64,000 bases of DNA from Lacinutrix mariniflava (GTDB lineage Bacteria; Bacteroidota; Bacteroidia; Flavobacteriales; Flavobacteriaceae), in NCBI RefSeq assembly GCF_001418015.1, contig NZ_LIQG01000026.1, positions 372,001 through 436,000 of the forward strand, in the 5' to 3' direction. The position numbers and the translations under genes are program-made. Below, one piece after another: positions 21,464-29,767 of this stretch. Positions within the stretch are counted from its first letter, which is position 1. The number at the start of each line of letters is the position of its first letter. The notes below the pieces were generated by a model. That model searched no databases. It was not told the DNA's origin and saw only the letters and a list, made by a program, of their open reading frames with translations.

Positions 21464-22693
21464 TTACATCTTAAAAATCCAACTAGAAGGATTCTGAGTT
21501 TTATTATCCTTATCTATTCTAAATTTTAAAACGGTTTCACCAGTTGTAGGATTAGTAAAAACCTCTCCAATTTCCTGTTTAGTTGTTACTTTATCGCCAG
21601 TCTTAACAAATATTTTACCAAGATTTTGGTATGTAGTAATATAATTACCATGCTTTACCATTACAATAGGATTACTACGTTTAGGTTTTAAAATACCCAT
21701 AACTTCTCCATTAAAAACAGCCCTTACTTTTGCTCCTTTTTCCGTAGAAATTCTAACACCATTACTATTAATAGTTAAGTTTCTATCTACAGGAGACGGT
21801 TGCTTACCATAGCGCAGTTTTACCACACCTTTTTCTACTGGCCAAGGTAATTTACCTTTACTCCCTAAAAAGTCTGCTGCAAGCGCCTTTGCTTCTGCTG
21901 TTAATGCAAAACCCTTAGATTTTGTTGTTGTTTTAGCACCCGCTTTTTTATTAGAGGCTGCAATAGCATCTCTAATTAACTTATCTATCTGCCCATCTAT
22001 TCTTCTTGCTTCTTTTTCTTTAGCTTTAATTTGAGCTGTGTATTTATTTAAATCCTTTTTAATGGACGCCATAATAACTTCGTGCTGCTTACGCTCAATT
22101 TCTAGCGTTTTTTGTTCTTTTTTATTTTCTGAAATTAGTTTGCTCTTTGCTTCTTTTTGAACTAATAGATTGGTGTTTGCTTCTTGAAGCGCAATGGTTT
22201 TAACCTTTATTTTATCGGCTTGTTCTTTTTGATAATCTGCATATTGATTTAAATACTGAACACGTTTGTAAGCTTGTTTAAAATTATTTGCAGACAGTAA
22301 AAACATAATACGACTTTGCTTGTTTTTATTCTTGTATGCTTTTTGAAGCATTTTAGCATAGCCGTCTTTTAAAACTGTTAACTCATCGCGATTTGCTGTA
22401 ATTTGTTTTTGATTGGTGTTAATTTCGCGTGTTAATAAATTAGCTTGTTGATTGGTTACTTTTATAAGATTCTCACGAACACTAACCTTATGGTTCAGGT
22501 CTTCTATTTGAGAAATTTGTGATTTTTTTTTAGATTGATTTGAAGATAATAATTTATTTATCTGTTGGATCTCTCTTGATAATTCCAATCGCCTCGCTTC
22601 TAGCTCCTTTTGCTTTCCGCTTTGCGCAAAGACAAGAGCACTGCAAAAAAATAGCAAACTAAAAACTAATAATTTATGTTGAAAATTGGTCAT
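21464..22693 (-). CDS. EnvC-like murein hydrolase activator with degenerate LytM/M23 domain
   Basis: A secreted protein of 409 residues: signal peptide (about 1-23), long coiled coil (about 25-250) and a C-terminal LytM domain (about 285-405). The LytM zinc ligands are lost: NGVRIST stands where active enzymes have GVDIA, YQNLG replaces Y-x-H-L, and VLKFRID replaces H-L-H-F-x-I. It therefore probably regulates an amidase at the division site, like E. coli EnvC, instead of cutting peptidoglycan itself. It is the last gene of an operon, sharing one base with the DUF4292 gene (TAATG). An HxH-intact copy is not in the window. Confidence 0.92.
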   Translation of the reverse strand: MTNFQHKLLVFSLLFFCSALVFAQSGKQKELEARRLELSREIQQINKLLSSNQSKKKSQISQIEDLNHKVSVRENLIKVTNQQANLLTREINTNQKQITANRDELTVLKDGYAKMLQKAYKNKNKQSRIMFLLSANNFKQAYKRVQYLNQYADYQKEQADKIKVKTIALQEANTNLLVQKEAKSKLISENKKEQKTLEIERKQHEVIMASIKKDLNKYTAQIKAKEKEARRIDGQIDKLIRDAIAASNKKAGAKTTTKSKGFALTAEAKALAADFLGSKGKLPWPVEKGVVKLRYGKQPSPVDRNLTINSNGVRISTEKGAKVRAVFNGEVMGILKPKRSNPIVMVKHGNYITTYQNLGKIFVKTGDKVTTKQEIGEVFTNPTTGETVLKFRIDKDNKTQNPSSWIFKM

Positions 22694-23469
22694 TATTTTA
22701 ATTCTATTTTGTCGTAACCTGAAGGAATCTTAAACGGAAACCTAAGGCTTTGGTTTAACTCTATACCTTTGTACTCAAGGTCTATTATTAATTGGTCTTC
22801 ATTTTCTAACGCAAGAATTTTTATGCGTTCTGGAAGAATTTCTTTATCCACGTTTTGATACGCTAAATAATCTATTTTAAGTAAACGTTTGTTTTTAGAT
22901 TGTGCTATTTCTTGAGAATCCATTTTAAAATGCGTTGGATTAAAAAGTAAAAATAACTCGAATAAATCGTTTTGTTTTTTAGGTTGTAGCATATAAGATT
23001 TCTCGAAAACTGAAGCCTCGTAATCCTTTGTATTTGGATTAAAAATTGGCTCTCCTAAAAGGAGTGCTTGCACTTTATTAAAATCGAGATCGGTTCCTAA
23101 TAATTCGCTTAAATAAGTAAAATCACCATCAAAATAGGTTCCATCTAATTTATTATAAAAGGCAACTCTATTTGGTGTAATTAAGGCTTTTACAATACCT
23201 AGTTTACTCATCCAAATCATTTTATCTTTCTCCATCCTTAAAGACACAGAAACAGATTGTGATTTCTTACCATCGGTAGATTCAATTTTTAATCTAGCGC
23301 TAAGCATTTTAAATTCAGAATTACTTTTCGCGTTATTCTTTATTATCTGTTTTGAAGAAAGATTAGCATTTAAGGTTCCGTTCTCTGTAATAGTTTTTGC
23401 AGAGTTACAACTTACCAAACCAATACAAAGCACAAGTATTAGCGAAACTATTTGAGGTCTAAATTTCAT
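22693..23469 (-). CDS. DUF4292 family lipoprotein
   Basis: A 258-residue envelope protein with a lipoprotein signal (LILVLCIGLVSCNSAK, lipid Cys at about residue 21). The body is beta-rich with the family pattern MIWMSKLGIVKALITPNRVAFYNKLDGTYFDGDFTYLS. The fold is thought to be related to LolA/LolB-type lipid-binding domains, so a role in lipoprotein or lipid transfer is possible but unproven. It lies between the TPR gene (adjacent with no spacer: stop at 23470, start at 23469) and the EnvC-like gene (1-bp overlap), an order I recall as conserved in flavobacteria. Confidence 0.88.
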   Translation of the reverse strand: MKFRPQIVSLILVLCIGLVSCNSAKTITENGTLNANLSSKQIIKNNAKSNSEFKMLSARLKIESTDGKKSQSVSVSLRMEKDKMIWMSKLGIVKALITPNRVAFYNKLDGTYFDGDFTYLSELLGTDLDFNKVQALLLGEPIFNPNTKDYEASVFEKSYMLQPKKQNDLFELFLLFNPTHFKMDSQEIAQSKNKRLLKIDYLAYQNVDKEILPERIKILALENEDQLIIDLEYKGIELNQSLRFPFKIPSGYDKIELK

Positions 23470-24834
23470 TTAATTTGGGATTTCTAACTTTATAGCTTTA
23501 TCACTAAACGTTTTTGCTTTCGCTAAATTGTTTAAACCAGTATAAGCTTTACTAAGCTGCTTGTAAAAATCGGCTTCCATTTTTGCATCATCTATAATAT
23601 AATCGAGTCCAATTTCGAGAGTTTCTATTGCATCATTAAACTTTTCTAATTGATTTAAAGCAACGCCATTAATAAGATAAAGCACTGGTTGCGAAGGATA
23701 TTTTTCTAGACCTTCACTACTTTTTTGTTCTGCTTTATCAAACTCTTTTAAGTCAATATGTAATAAAATAATATTTCTTAATATTCCAAAATTATCAGGT
23801 TCAATAGCTTGAGCTTTTACATAATACCCAATAGCACTAGCTTTGTCATCATTAGCTAAATAATATTGAGCAATTTCAATAAATGTTTTAGCATCAGCGG
23901 CACTTTCACTAACCAAAGAAGTAATATCTACTAAATCTTTTTCGTATTCCGGATTCTTACCTACAAAGGTTACAAAATCTGTTAACACTTTTAGTTTAGC
24001 CTCTGGTTTTATTTGTCTACTACTTAAAACCACTTTCATCGATTTTATAGCCATCTCTGCATCATTATCATCTAAATAAAACTTGTATAATGCTAGATGT
24101 ACCAATTGCGATTCTGGATGCACTTCTAAGAGTTTCTTCGCCGTTTCAAATGCTTTTTTTGTATCGTTACTCTCACTATACCTAAAGATTAAAGCCAAGT
24201 AATTTTTTTCAGCATCTGGATTCTCATCTACCCGTGCTTCAAGATTTTTTATTTGCTGCTTTTTTTGTCCTGTAACGTTATAAATCTGATTTCTTAAACG
24301 GTCTCTTTCATCTGAAGTTCCTATTTCTTCATCTAAATCATCAAGTACTCTTATTGCTTCCTTATATTTTTTAGTTCTTACATATAATGAAGCTAAATCT
24401 TCTTTATAATCCGGATGATATTTTACCAATTGCTTGATAGTTTTTATCGCTTTATCGTAGTCTTTTTGCTGTGCATAACTTTCGTAAAGCTCGTCTAAAT
24501 ACCACTCGTTATCAGGCTCTTTACTTACCGCTTCTTTAAGCGCATCTTCTGCAGCACCAAAGTTTTTAAGCTTATTGTAATTTTTACCTAATTCAAAATA
24601 CAAAATAGATCGCGAATCGTCCATTTCAATACACTTCTGTAATGCATTAATGGCTTTATCGTAGTTTTCTATTGCTTTTTCTTTAAGTGCTTCGTAAAAA
24701 AGTTCTTGAAATTCATCTGATACATTTCCTAAATCATCATCTGGTGCTGCATTAAAATCTACTTGCGCAGAAACAGCTACCGGAAATAGGAGTATTCCGA
24801 AGACAAAAAATAATATATAGCTTAGTTTATTCAT
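23470..24834 (-). CDS. Tetratricopeptide repeat protein
   Basis: A 454-residue secreted or periplasmic protein: signal peptide (about 1-23, ending VSAQ) and TPR helices through most of the chain (for example YDKAINALQKCIEMD, YDKAIKTIKQLVKYHPD, KASAIGYYVKAQAIEPDN, FNDAIETLEIGLDYI). It probably acts as a scaffold for protein contacts; partners are unknown. It stands directly before the DUF4292 and EnvC-like genes, so a function in envelope assembly or division is likely by context. Confidence 0.9.
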   Translation of the reverse strand: MNKLSYILFFVFGILLFPVAVSAQVDFNAAPDDDLGNVSDEFQELFYEALKEKAIENYDKAINALQKCIEMDDSRSILYFELGKNYNKLKNFGAAEDALKEAVSKEPDNEWYLDELYESYAQQKDYDKAIKTIKQLVKYHPDYKEDLASLYVRTKKYKEAIRVLDDLDEEIGTSDERDRLRNQIYNVTGQKKQQIKNLEARVDENPDAEKNYLALIFRYSESNDTKKAFETAKKLLEVHPESQLVHLALYKFYLDDNDAEMAIKSMKVVLSSRQIKPEAKLKVLTDFVTFVGKNPEYEKDLVDITSLVSESAADAKTFIEIAQYYLANDDKASAIGYYVKAQAIEPDNFGILRNIILLHIDLKEFDKAEQKSSEGLEKYPSQPVLYLINGVALNQLEKFNDAIETLEIGLDYIIDDAKMEADFYKQLSKAYTGLNNLAKAKTFSDKAIKLEIPN

Positions 24835-24840
24835 ATTTAT

Positions 24841-24858
24841 TTCCCTTGAAAAAGGGAA
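24841..24858. repeat. Hairpin TTCCCTT-gaaa-AAGGGAA before the TPR gene
   Basis: Perfect 7-bp stem with a GAAA loop, 6 bp upstream of the TPR start codon. It belongs to the same positional class as the other operon hairpins at 24929-24946, 25980-25993 and 26508-26519. Confidence 0.7.
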
Positions 24859-24928
24859 TCTTTACATTTTAAAGATGAATCAATCAAAATTTATTCCAAA
24901 TCTAAATTATTCTAATTGATTCAAAAGA

Positions 24929-24946
24929 TTCCTGTCTGCGCAGGAA
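24929..24946. repeat. Hairpin TTCCTG...CAGGAA after the nucleotidyltransferase gene
   Basis: The 6-bp arms lie 6 bp downstream of the nucleotidyltransferase stop codon, flanked by AGA and C. With 24841-24858 it occupies the 117-bp spacer between the two genes. Confidence 0.6.
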
Positions 24947-24951
24947 CTAGG

Positions 24952-25971
24952 TTATTCTAAAATAGAATAATCACCAATACTAATTTTAGTAAATTTCCCA
25001 TCGTACTTAACGTGGTTACCAATCATTGCTTCGTCTAAATTAGCGTTTTTAATTATTGTCTCGTTCTGAATAAGACTATTTTTAATTGTACTATCTTCAA
25101 TAACACAGTTGTTTCCAATAGAAACGTTTGGTCCAATTGTAGCGTTTTTTAAAATAACATTCTCACCAATATAACAAGGCTCAATAATGTTTGAGTTTTC
25201 ATTTTTTATTGAATCTGCTAATAACTTCTCTTCTCCATCTGCTTTTAAGAAACCTAACATACGTTGGTTAGTTTCTAGAGTTACTGCTTTATTTCCACAG
25301 TCCATCCACTCGCTAACCTCACCTGTTTTAAACACCTTCCCATTAGCCATCATGCCTTTAATACCATCGTTAATTTGGTATTCTCCGCCATTAATAATGT
25401 TATTATCTAGTACTTTTTGCAATTGATCTTTTAAATATGAAACCTCTTTAAAATAGTAAATTCCAATAACTGCTAAATCACTAACAAACTGCTCTGGCTT
25501 TTCTACAAGCTCTACAATTTCTTTATTGTCATTTAATTTAACAACACCATAAGCTTCTGGTTGATCCACCTGTTTTACCCAAATAACAGCATCTGCTTCT
25601 GGATCTAAGTTAAAATCTGCACGAATTAACGTATCTGCATAAGCAATAACAGCTGGTCCAGACAGCGACTCTTTAGCACACATAATGGCATGACCAGTTC
25701 CTAACGGTTGGTCTTGTCTATAAATGGAAGCTTTTGCACCTAAGCTTGTAGCTAGTTCTTTTAAACTTGATACAACATCGTCTCCAAACCAAGCGGGATC
25801 ACCTAAAACAAAGGCAATCTCTTCTATTGGTTGGTTTAATACTTTTACAATATCTTTTACTAAACGATGTACAATAGGTTGTCCTGCAACAGGAATTAAT
25901 GGTTTTGGTACTGTTAAACTATGTGGACGCAGTCGAGAACCTCGTCCTGCCATTGGTACTATTATTTTCAT
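24952..25971 (-). CDS. Sugar-phosphate nucleotidyltransferase
   Basis: Activates a sugar 1-phosphate with NTP to form an NDP-sugar. The N-terminal nucleotidyltransferase domain opens with MKIIVPMAGRGSRLRPHSLTVPKPL (the pyrophosphorylase G-x-G-x-R-L-x-P...K-P signature) and includes AYADTLIRADF. The C-terminal part (about 255-335) has left-handed beta-helix hexapeptides (ENVILKNATIGPNVSIGNNCVI). The start is ATG 25971; an upstream in-frame ATG at 25986 falls inside a hairpin and is rejected. The 339 residues fit the glucose/mannose-1-phosphate group, but the sugar is not decided. It is in an operon with dut and the flippase. Confidence 0.92.
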   Translation of the reverse strand: MKIIVPMAGRGSRLRPHSLTVPKPLIPVAGQPIVHRLVKDIVKVLNQPIEEIAFVLGDPAWFGDDVVSSLKELATSLGAKASIYRQDQPLGTGHAIMCAKESLSGPAVIAYADTLIRADFNLDPEADAVIWVKQVDQPEAYGVVKLNDNKEIVELVEKPEQFVSDLAVIGIYYFKEVSYLKDQLQKVLDNNIINGGEYQINDGIKGMMANGKVFKTGEVSEWMDCGNKAVTLETNQRMLGFLKADGEEKLLADSIKNENSNIIEPCYIGENVILKNATIGPNVSIGNNCVIEDSTIKNSLIQNETIIKNANLDEAMIGNHVKYDGKFTKISIGDYSILE

Positions 25972-25979
25972 ATTAATTG

Positions 25980-25993
25980 CCTGCAAAAGCAGG
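25980..25993. repeat. Hairpin CCTGC-aaaa-GCAGG before the nucleotidyltransferase gene
   Basis: A 5-bp stem with an A4 loop, 8 bp upstream of the ATG at 25971. It could affect translation start or mRNA stability between dut and this gene. Confidence 0.6.
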
Positions 25994-26063
25994 TGTTTTT
26001 TAAATTAAACTTTATTTAACTTCTACCTACACGTTTTTAGAACGTGTTAGTAGTTTTTATTTT

Positions 26064-26498
26064 CTACTTCACTCCTGTACTTCCAAAACCACCTTCTCCT
26101 CTGTCGGTTTTAGATAGTGTTTCTACTTCTAACCATTCTGTTCTTTCATGTTTAGCAATTACTAGTTGTGCAATACGTTCTCCGTTTTCGATGGTAAATT
26201 CTTCCGAAGATAAATTAACTAAAATCACGCCTACTTCACCTCTATAATCTGCATCAACCGTTCCTGGAGCATTAAGCACTGTAACGCCTTTTTTTATTGC
26301 TAGACCACTTCTTGGTCTTACTTGAGCTTCTATGCCAATTGGCAGCTCTAAAAACAGCCCTGTTGGTACGATTGTGCGCTCCAAAGGTTTTAATATAATA
26401 CTCTCTTCTATATTAGCCCTTAAATCCATTCCTGCAGAAGCAATGGTTTCGTAATGCGGTAAAGCGTGAGCAGATTTATTTATTATTTTTATTTGCAT
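26064..26498 (-). CDS. dut: dUTP diphosphatase
   Basis: Hydrolyses dUTP to dUMP and pyrophosphate, keeping uracil out of DNA and supplying dTMP synthesis. All five motifs are present: [39 protein letters not shown] and the C-terminal [10 protein letters not shown]. The start is ATG 26498 (MQIKIINKS), giving 144 residues, the usual trimeric dUTPase length; an ATG at 26513 would add five residues. It lies in the envelope operon between the flippase and the nucleotidyltransferase, a recurrent flavobacterial order as far as I recall. Confidence 0.97.
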   Translation of the reverse strand: MQIKIINKSAHALPHYETIASAGMDLRANIEESIILKPLERTIVPTGLFLELPIGIEAQVRPRSGLAIKKGVTVLNAPGTVDADYRGEVGVILVNLSSEEFTIENGERIAQLVIAKHERTEWLEVETLSKTDRGEGGFGSTGVK

Positions 26499-26507
26499 GG
26501 TTACTTT

Positions 26508-26519
26508 CCGCATAAGCGG
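26508..26519. repeat. Hairpin CCGC-ataa-GCGG before dut
   Basis: A 4-bp G/C stem with a 4-nt loop, 9 bp upstream of the dut ATG. The same position relative to a start codon is seen for the hairpins at 25980 and 24841. Confidence 0.5.
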
Positions 26520-26578
26520 TATTGCTTTTAAATTATGTATTTATTACTGATAGTCTTCGCTTTTCTCTCAATGACAAA

Positions 26579-28039
26579 TTACTTACTTTTTAAAATTTGA
26601 ATAATTTCCTTTTTTTCAAGCTGAAAAACGATGCCTAAAAATACAATTAATGCTCCAATTCCAATAACATAATTACCTCTAAATTGATAGAAATACAACA
26701 TAGAGAATAGTGTTGAAAGTCCAAAGTAAAGTACTATCTTTTTAAAATTATATGGGATTGGATAGTATTTTCTACCGAAGTAAAAAGATAACAACATCAT
26801 TATTGCATAAGCAGAAAGTGTAGCAATAGCTGAGCCTTTAAATCCAATTTTAGGAATTAAAATATAATTTAAAACCAGTGTTATTATTGCTCCAAATATA
26901 GAAATGTATGCACCAAATTTAGTGCGATCTGTAATTTTATACCAAACAGAAAGGTTGTGATATATTCCTAAACAAAAGTTTGCAAGAAGAATAAAAGGAA
27001 CAATCCACATGGCTTCATAATACGCTTCACTTTTAATAATAAAAGGTTTTATAACATCGGCAAATACCACAACAGACAAGAAAATTACGGACCCAAAAGC
27101 AACGAAATACTCTAATATTTTTGCATAATTTTTTTGAGGATTTTCTGTTTTTGAATGACTAAAAAAATAAGGCTCTATGCCTAAACGGAAAGCAGTTGCA
27201 AACAAAGTCATAAATAAGGCTAGCTTGTAACATGCAGAGTACATACCGACTTGTTCGTCTGCTATGTTTTCTGGCAGTAGTTTTTCTAAAAGAATACGGT
27301 CGAAGGTTTCATTAACAGAATAGGCTATACCTGCAATTAAAACAGGCATAGCGTAACGCATCATTTTCTTCCACAATTCTGTATCAAATTTAAATTTAAT
27401 TTTGACGTAAAATGGAAGTAACAACAGTAATGTAATAGCACTTGCTATAATAAGAGAAATAAATATATAACTGATCTCAAAATTTGGTTTATAAATACTG
27501 TTAAAAAGAGAATTGTTTTCAGCCAAATCCTTTAAATACAATAGCAGAAAAATATTAAGACCTAAATTAATAGCAACGTTTACTAATTTAATAATAGCGT
27601 AGCGCATTGGTTTTCCCGTTGCACGTAACCACGAAAAAGGAACGATTACTAATGCGTCTAAAAGTAGAACTATAAACACTAAATTTAAGTATTTAAGATC
27701 TATACTTATAAGTGATGAAATTTGATTTCTAAAAAGAAAAGCGCCACCTAATAAAGCAAAAGAGCTTACTATTATAGAAATAGCCGATGTGCTTGTTACC
27801 TTATCTTGGTTATCGTTTTTATTAAAAAACCTAAAAAATGCAGTTTCCATTCCATAAGCTAGAACAACATTAAACAATACAAAATAGGCAAATATAAAAG
27901 ATACACGACCATACTCTGCAGTAGATAATACTTCTGGATCCGTGTAAAGTGGCACCAAAATAAAGCTCAACATTCGTGGTAACACAGTGGCTAGACCATA
28001 AATAAATGTTTGCTTAAAAAGAGATTTAAATCCGCTCAA
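26579..28039 (-). CDS. Oligosaccharide flippase (Wzx/MATE-like polysaccharide export protein)
   Basis: An integral membrane protein of about 486 residues with 12-14 hydrophobic segments and the family opening FKQTFIYGLATVLPRMLSF. Such proteins flip undecaprenyl-linked oligosaccharides across the inner membrane. The first usable start is TTG (28039); no ATG is in frame until residue 24, which would delete the first membrane helix. It is the first or second gene of the dut operon. Its substrate may be made by the large polysaccharide cluster to the right, about 20 kb away, which shows no flippase gene of its own within the window. Confidence 0.92.
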   Translation of the reverse strand: MSGFKSLFKQTFIYGLATVLPRMLSFILVPLYTDPEVLSTAEYGRVSFIFAYFVLFNVVLAYGMETAFFRFFNKNDNQDKVTSTSAISIIVSSFALLGGAFLFRNQISSLISIDLKYLNLVFIVLLLDALVIVPFSWLRATGKPMRYAIIKLVNVAINLGLNIFLLLYLKDLAENNSLFNSIYKPNFEISYIFISLIIASAITLLLLLPFYVKIKFKFDTELWKKMMRYAMPVLIAGIAYSVNETFDRILLEKLLPENIADEQVGMYSACYKLALFMTLFATAFRLGIEPYFFSHSKTENPQKNYAKILEYFVAFGSVIFLSVVVFADVIKPFIIKSEAYYEAMWIVPFILLANFCLGIYHNLSVWYKITDRTKFGAYISIFGAIITLVLNYILIPKIGFKGSAIATLSAYAIMMLLSFYFGRKYYPIPYNFKKIVLYFGLSTLFSMLYFYQFRGNYVIGIGALIVFLGIVFQLEKKEIIQILKSK

Positions 28040-28103
28040 ATTGGTGTGAAATAATTACTATAAATGTACGGCAAATAATAAAGACATACAATGCTTAATT
28101 CTA

Positions 28104-28640
28104 TTAGTGACGTGGAGGAGCGCTTGGATATTCTAATTGCGGCTTCTCTTGCACATTTTTTACTAACAAATACTTAGTTGTATTGTTCTCGATATAGCTT
28201 AATACACATTCATTCTCCTTTAGCTGAAAAGGAAAATTTTGTTCTTCAGGTGGAAGATTACCATATTCGTCATTTTTATTATTACTCATAATAATATCGT
28301 CCTTCTGGTTTGCAGAAGTTTTAAAACTCGCTATATAACTTATTTTACTAAGTTCGACTTTGGTTTGAAGACCTCTAAAATAAACACTATCTAACATGAC
28401 ATTGTTCTTATTGCTTTCCAAAGTAATATACATATGAATTCCTGAACCTCCTCCACGTACTCCAGCCATCCAACTTTGAATATAAACAGTGTCTAAAATA
28501 AAAGATGCACTGTCTTCTAATTCTAAACTTTCTGGGTTTTTATTAAGATCACTTGTGTTTCTTGAGCTAGAGCATTGCGTAAAACTTGTAAGCATTATAA
28601 CAGATAGTGTTAATACAGCAAATATTTTATATCGTTTCAT
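28104..28640 (-). CDS. Putative lipoprotein of unknown function (178 aa)
   Basis: It has a lipoprotein signal (LTLSVIMLTSFTQCSSSRN, lipid Cys at about residue 23). The mature part has a GVRGGGSGIHMYITLES stretch and an ending PQLEYPSAPPRH. No known domain is recognised. It lies 64 bp upstream of the flippase gene on the same strand and after the terminator of atpG, so it may start the envelope operon. It is probably anchored in the outer or inner membrane facing the periplasm. Confidence 0.75.
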   Translation of the reverse strand: MKRYKIFAVLTLSVIMLTSFTQCSSSRNTSDLNKNPESLELEDSASFILDTVYIQSWMAGVRGGGSGIHMYITLESNKNNVMLDSVYFRGLQTKVELSKISYIASFKTSANQKDDIIMSNNKNDEYGNLPPEEQNFPFQLKENECVLSYIENNTTKYLLVKNVQEKPQLEYPSAPPRH

Positions 28641-28736
28641 AGTCCTAATAAATTAATTATAAATATAGTAAAACAATTTTCATTCCATTATGGTTAAAAT
28701 TAACCCATAAATGTTTTAAGCCTTATATTAAAAAGA

Positions 28737-28765
28737 AAAACCTTGTTCATGAAGAACAAGGTTTT
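28737..28765 (-). terminator. Terminator of the atp operon
   Basis: Perfect 12-bp stem AAAACCTTGTTC/GAACAAGGTTTT with a 5-nt loop (28749-28753), 40 bp after the atpG stop. On the minus strand it ends in TTTTTCTTTTT. Confidence 0.85.
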
Positions 28766-28805
28766 AAGTATTGTAGATTCTGTTTAACACACAGAATAAG
28801 TAATA

Positions 28806-29666
28806 TTAGTTATTTAAAGCTTCTGCTCCACCAACAATCTCTAAGATTTCATTGGTAATAGATGCTTGACGTGCTTTATTATATGTTAATTTTAACTGAT
28901 CTCTAAGCTCAGTTGCATTATCTGTTGCTTTGTGCATTGCTGTCATACGTGCACCATGTTCACTTGCAAAACTATCTCTAATACCTTTGTATAATTGTGT
29001 TTTTAACGACTTAGGTATAAGCGCTTCAACAATTTCCAATTTAGACGGTTCGAAGATATAATCTGCTTTAGCAACTGCTGCTCCTTCTATTGGAACAATA
29101 GGTAAAAACTGCTCAGTCATTATAATTTGAGTTGCAGCATTTTTAAACTTGTTATAAACGATTTCGATTTTATCAAACTCACCAGAAACAAATTTATCCA
29201 TTAACATTTCTGCAATAATTGCCACGTTATCGAAAGTTAAATCATCGTATAGTTCACTGTGATTTGAAATAACATTACCTGTTTTAGCGAAAGCATCGTT
29301 AGATTTCTTTCCAATTGCAATTACAGAGACATTTTTACCTGAATGTACATTATCAATTAAATTTTTAGTTTGTTTGATAATATTCGAGTTAAAAGCTCCT
29401 GCCAAACCTCTGTTTGAAGAAATTGAAACAATAAGTACGTTCTTTACTTCTCTTTGATCAGAATACTGACTTCCAGTATCTGCATCAAGAGTAGCACTTA
29501 AACTTTGTAAAAGCTCTGTTAACTTATCTGCATAAGGTCGCATTGCTGTAATAGCATCTTGAGCCTTCTTTAACTTAGCAGCAGATACCATTTTCATGGC
29601 ACTAGTAATCTGCATCGTTGAAGATACTGAAGATATTCTATTACGTATTTCTTTTAAATTAGCCAT
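28806..29666 (-). CDS. atpG: F1 ATP synthase gamma subunit
   Basis: Central rotor shaft of F1, coupling proton flow to catalysis. The N-terminal ANLKEIRNRISSVSSTMQITSAMKMVSAAKLKKA is the classical helix, and the C-terminal HGARMTAMHKATDNATELRDQLKLTYNKARQA completes the coiled coil. Length 286 is normal. It is the last gene of atpB-E-F-H-A-G; atpD and atpC are not here, as usual in Bacteroidota where they form a separate unit. The 101-bp spacer to atpA holds a hairpin. Confidence 0.98.
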   Translation of the reverse strand: MANLKEIRNRISSVSSTMQITSAMKMVSAAKLKKAQDAITAMRPYADKLTELLQSLSATLDADTGSQYSDQREVKNVLIVSISSNRGLAGAFNSNIIKQTKNLIDNVHSGKNVSVIAIGKKSNDAFAKTGNVISNHSELYDDLTFDNVAIIAEMLMDKFVSGEFDKIEIVYNKFKNAATQIIMTEQFLPIVPIEGAAVAKADYIFEPSKLEIVEALIPKSLKTQLYKGIRDSFASEHGARMTAMHKATDNATELRDQLKLTYNKARQASITNEILEIVGGAEALNN

Positions 29667-29723
29667 TCTTTATATTATAAAGACTCTTCGACAAGCTCCG
29701 AGTGACATTAGTTTTATAATAAT

Positions 29724-29759
29724 AATTTAGAGTTGCAAGTTACCTTACAACTCTAAATT
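29724..29759. repeat. Inverted repeat between atpA and atpG
   Basis: Arms AATTTAGAGTTG (29724-29735) and CAACTCTAAATT (29748-29759) are perfect over 12 bp with a 12-nt loop, 8 bp after the atpA stop. A CTTCGACAAGCTCCGAGTGAC-like repeat fragment (29682-29706) follows in the same spacer. Confidence 0.8.
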
Positions 29760-29767
29760 AAAACTTT

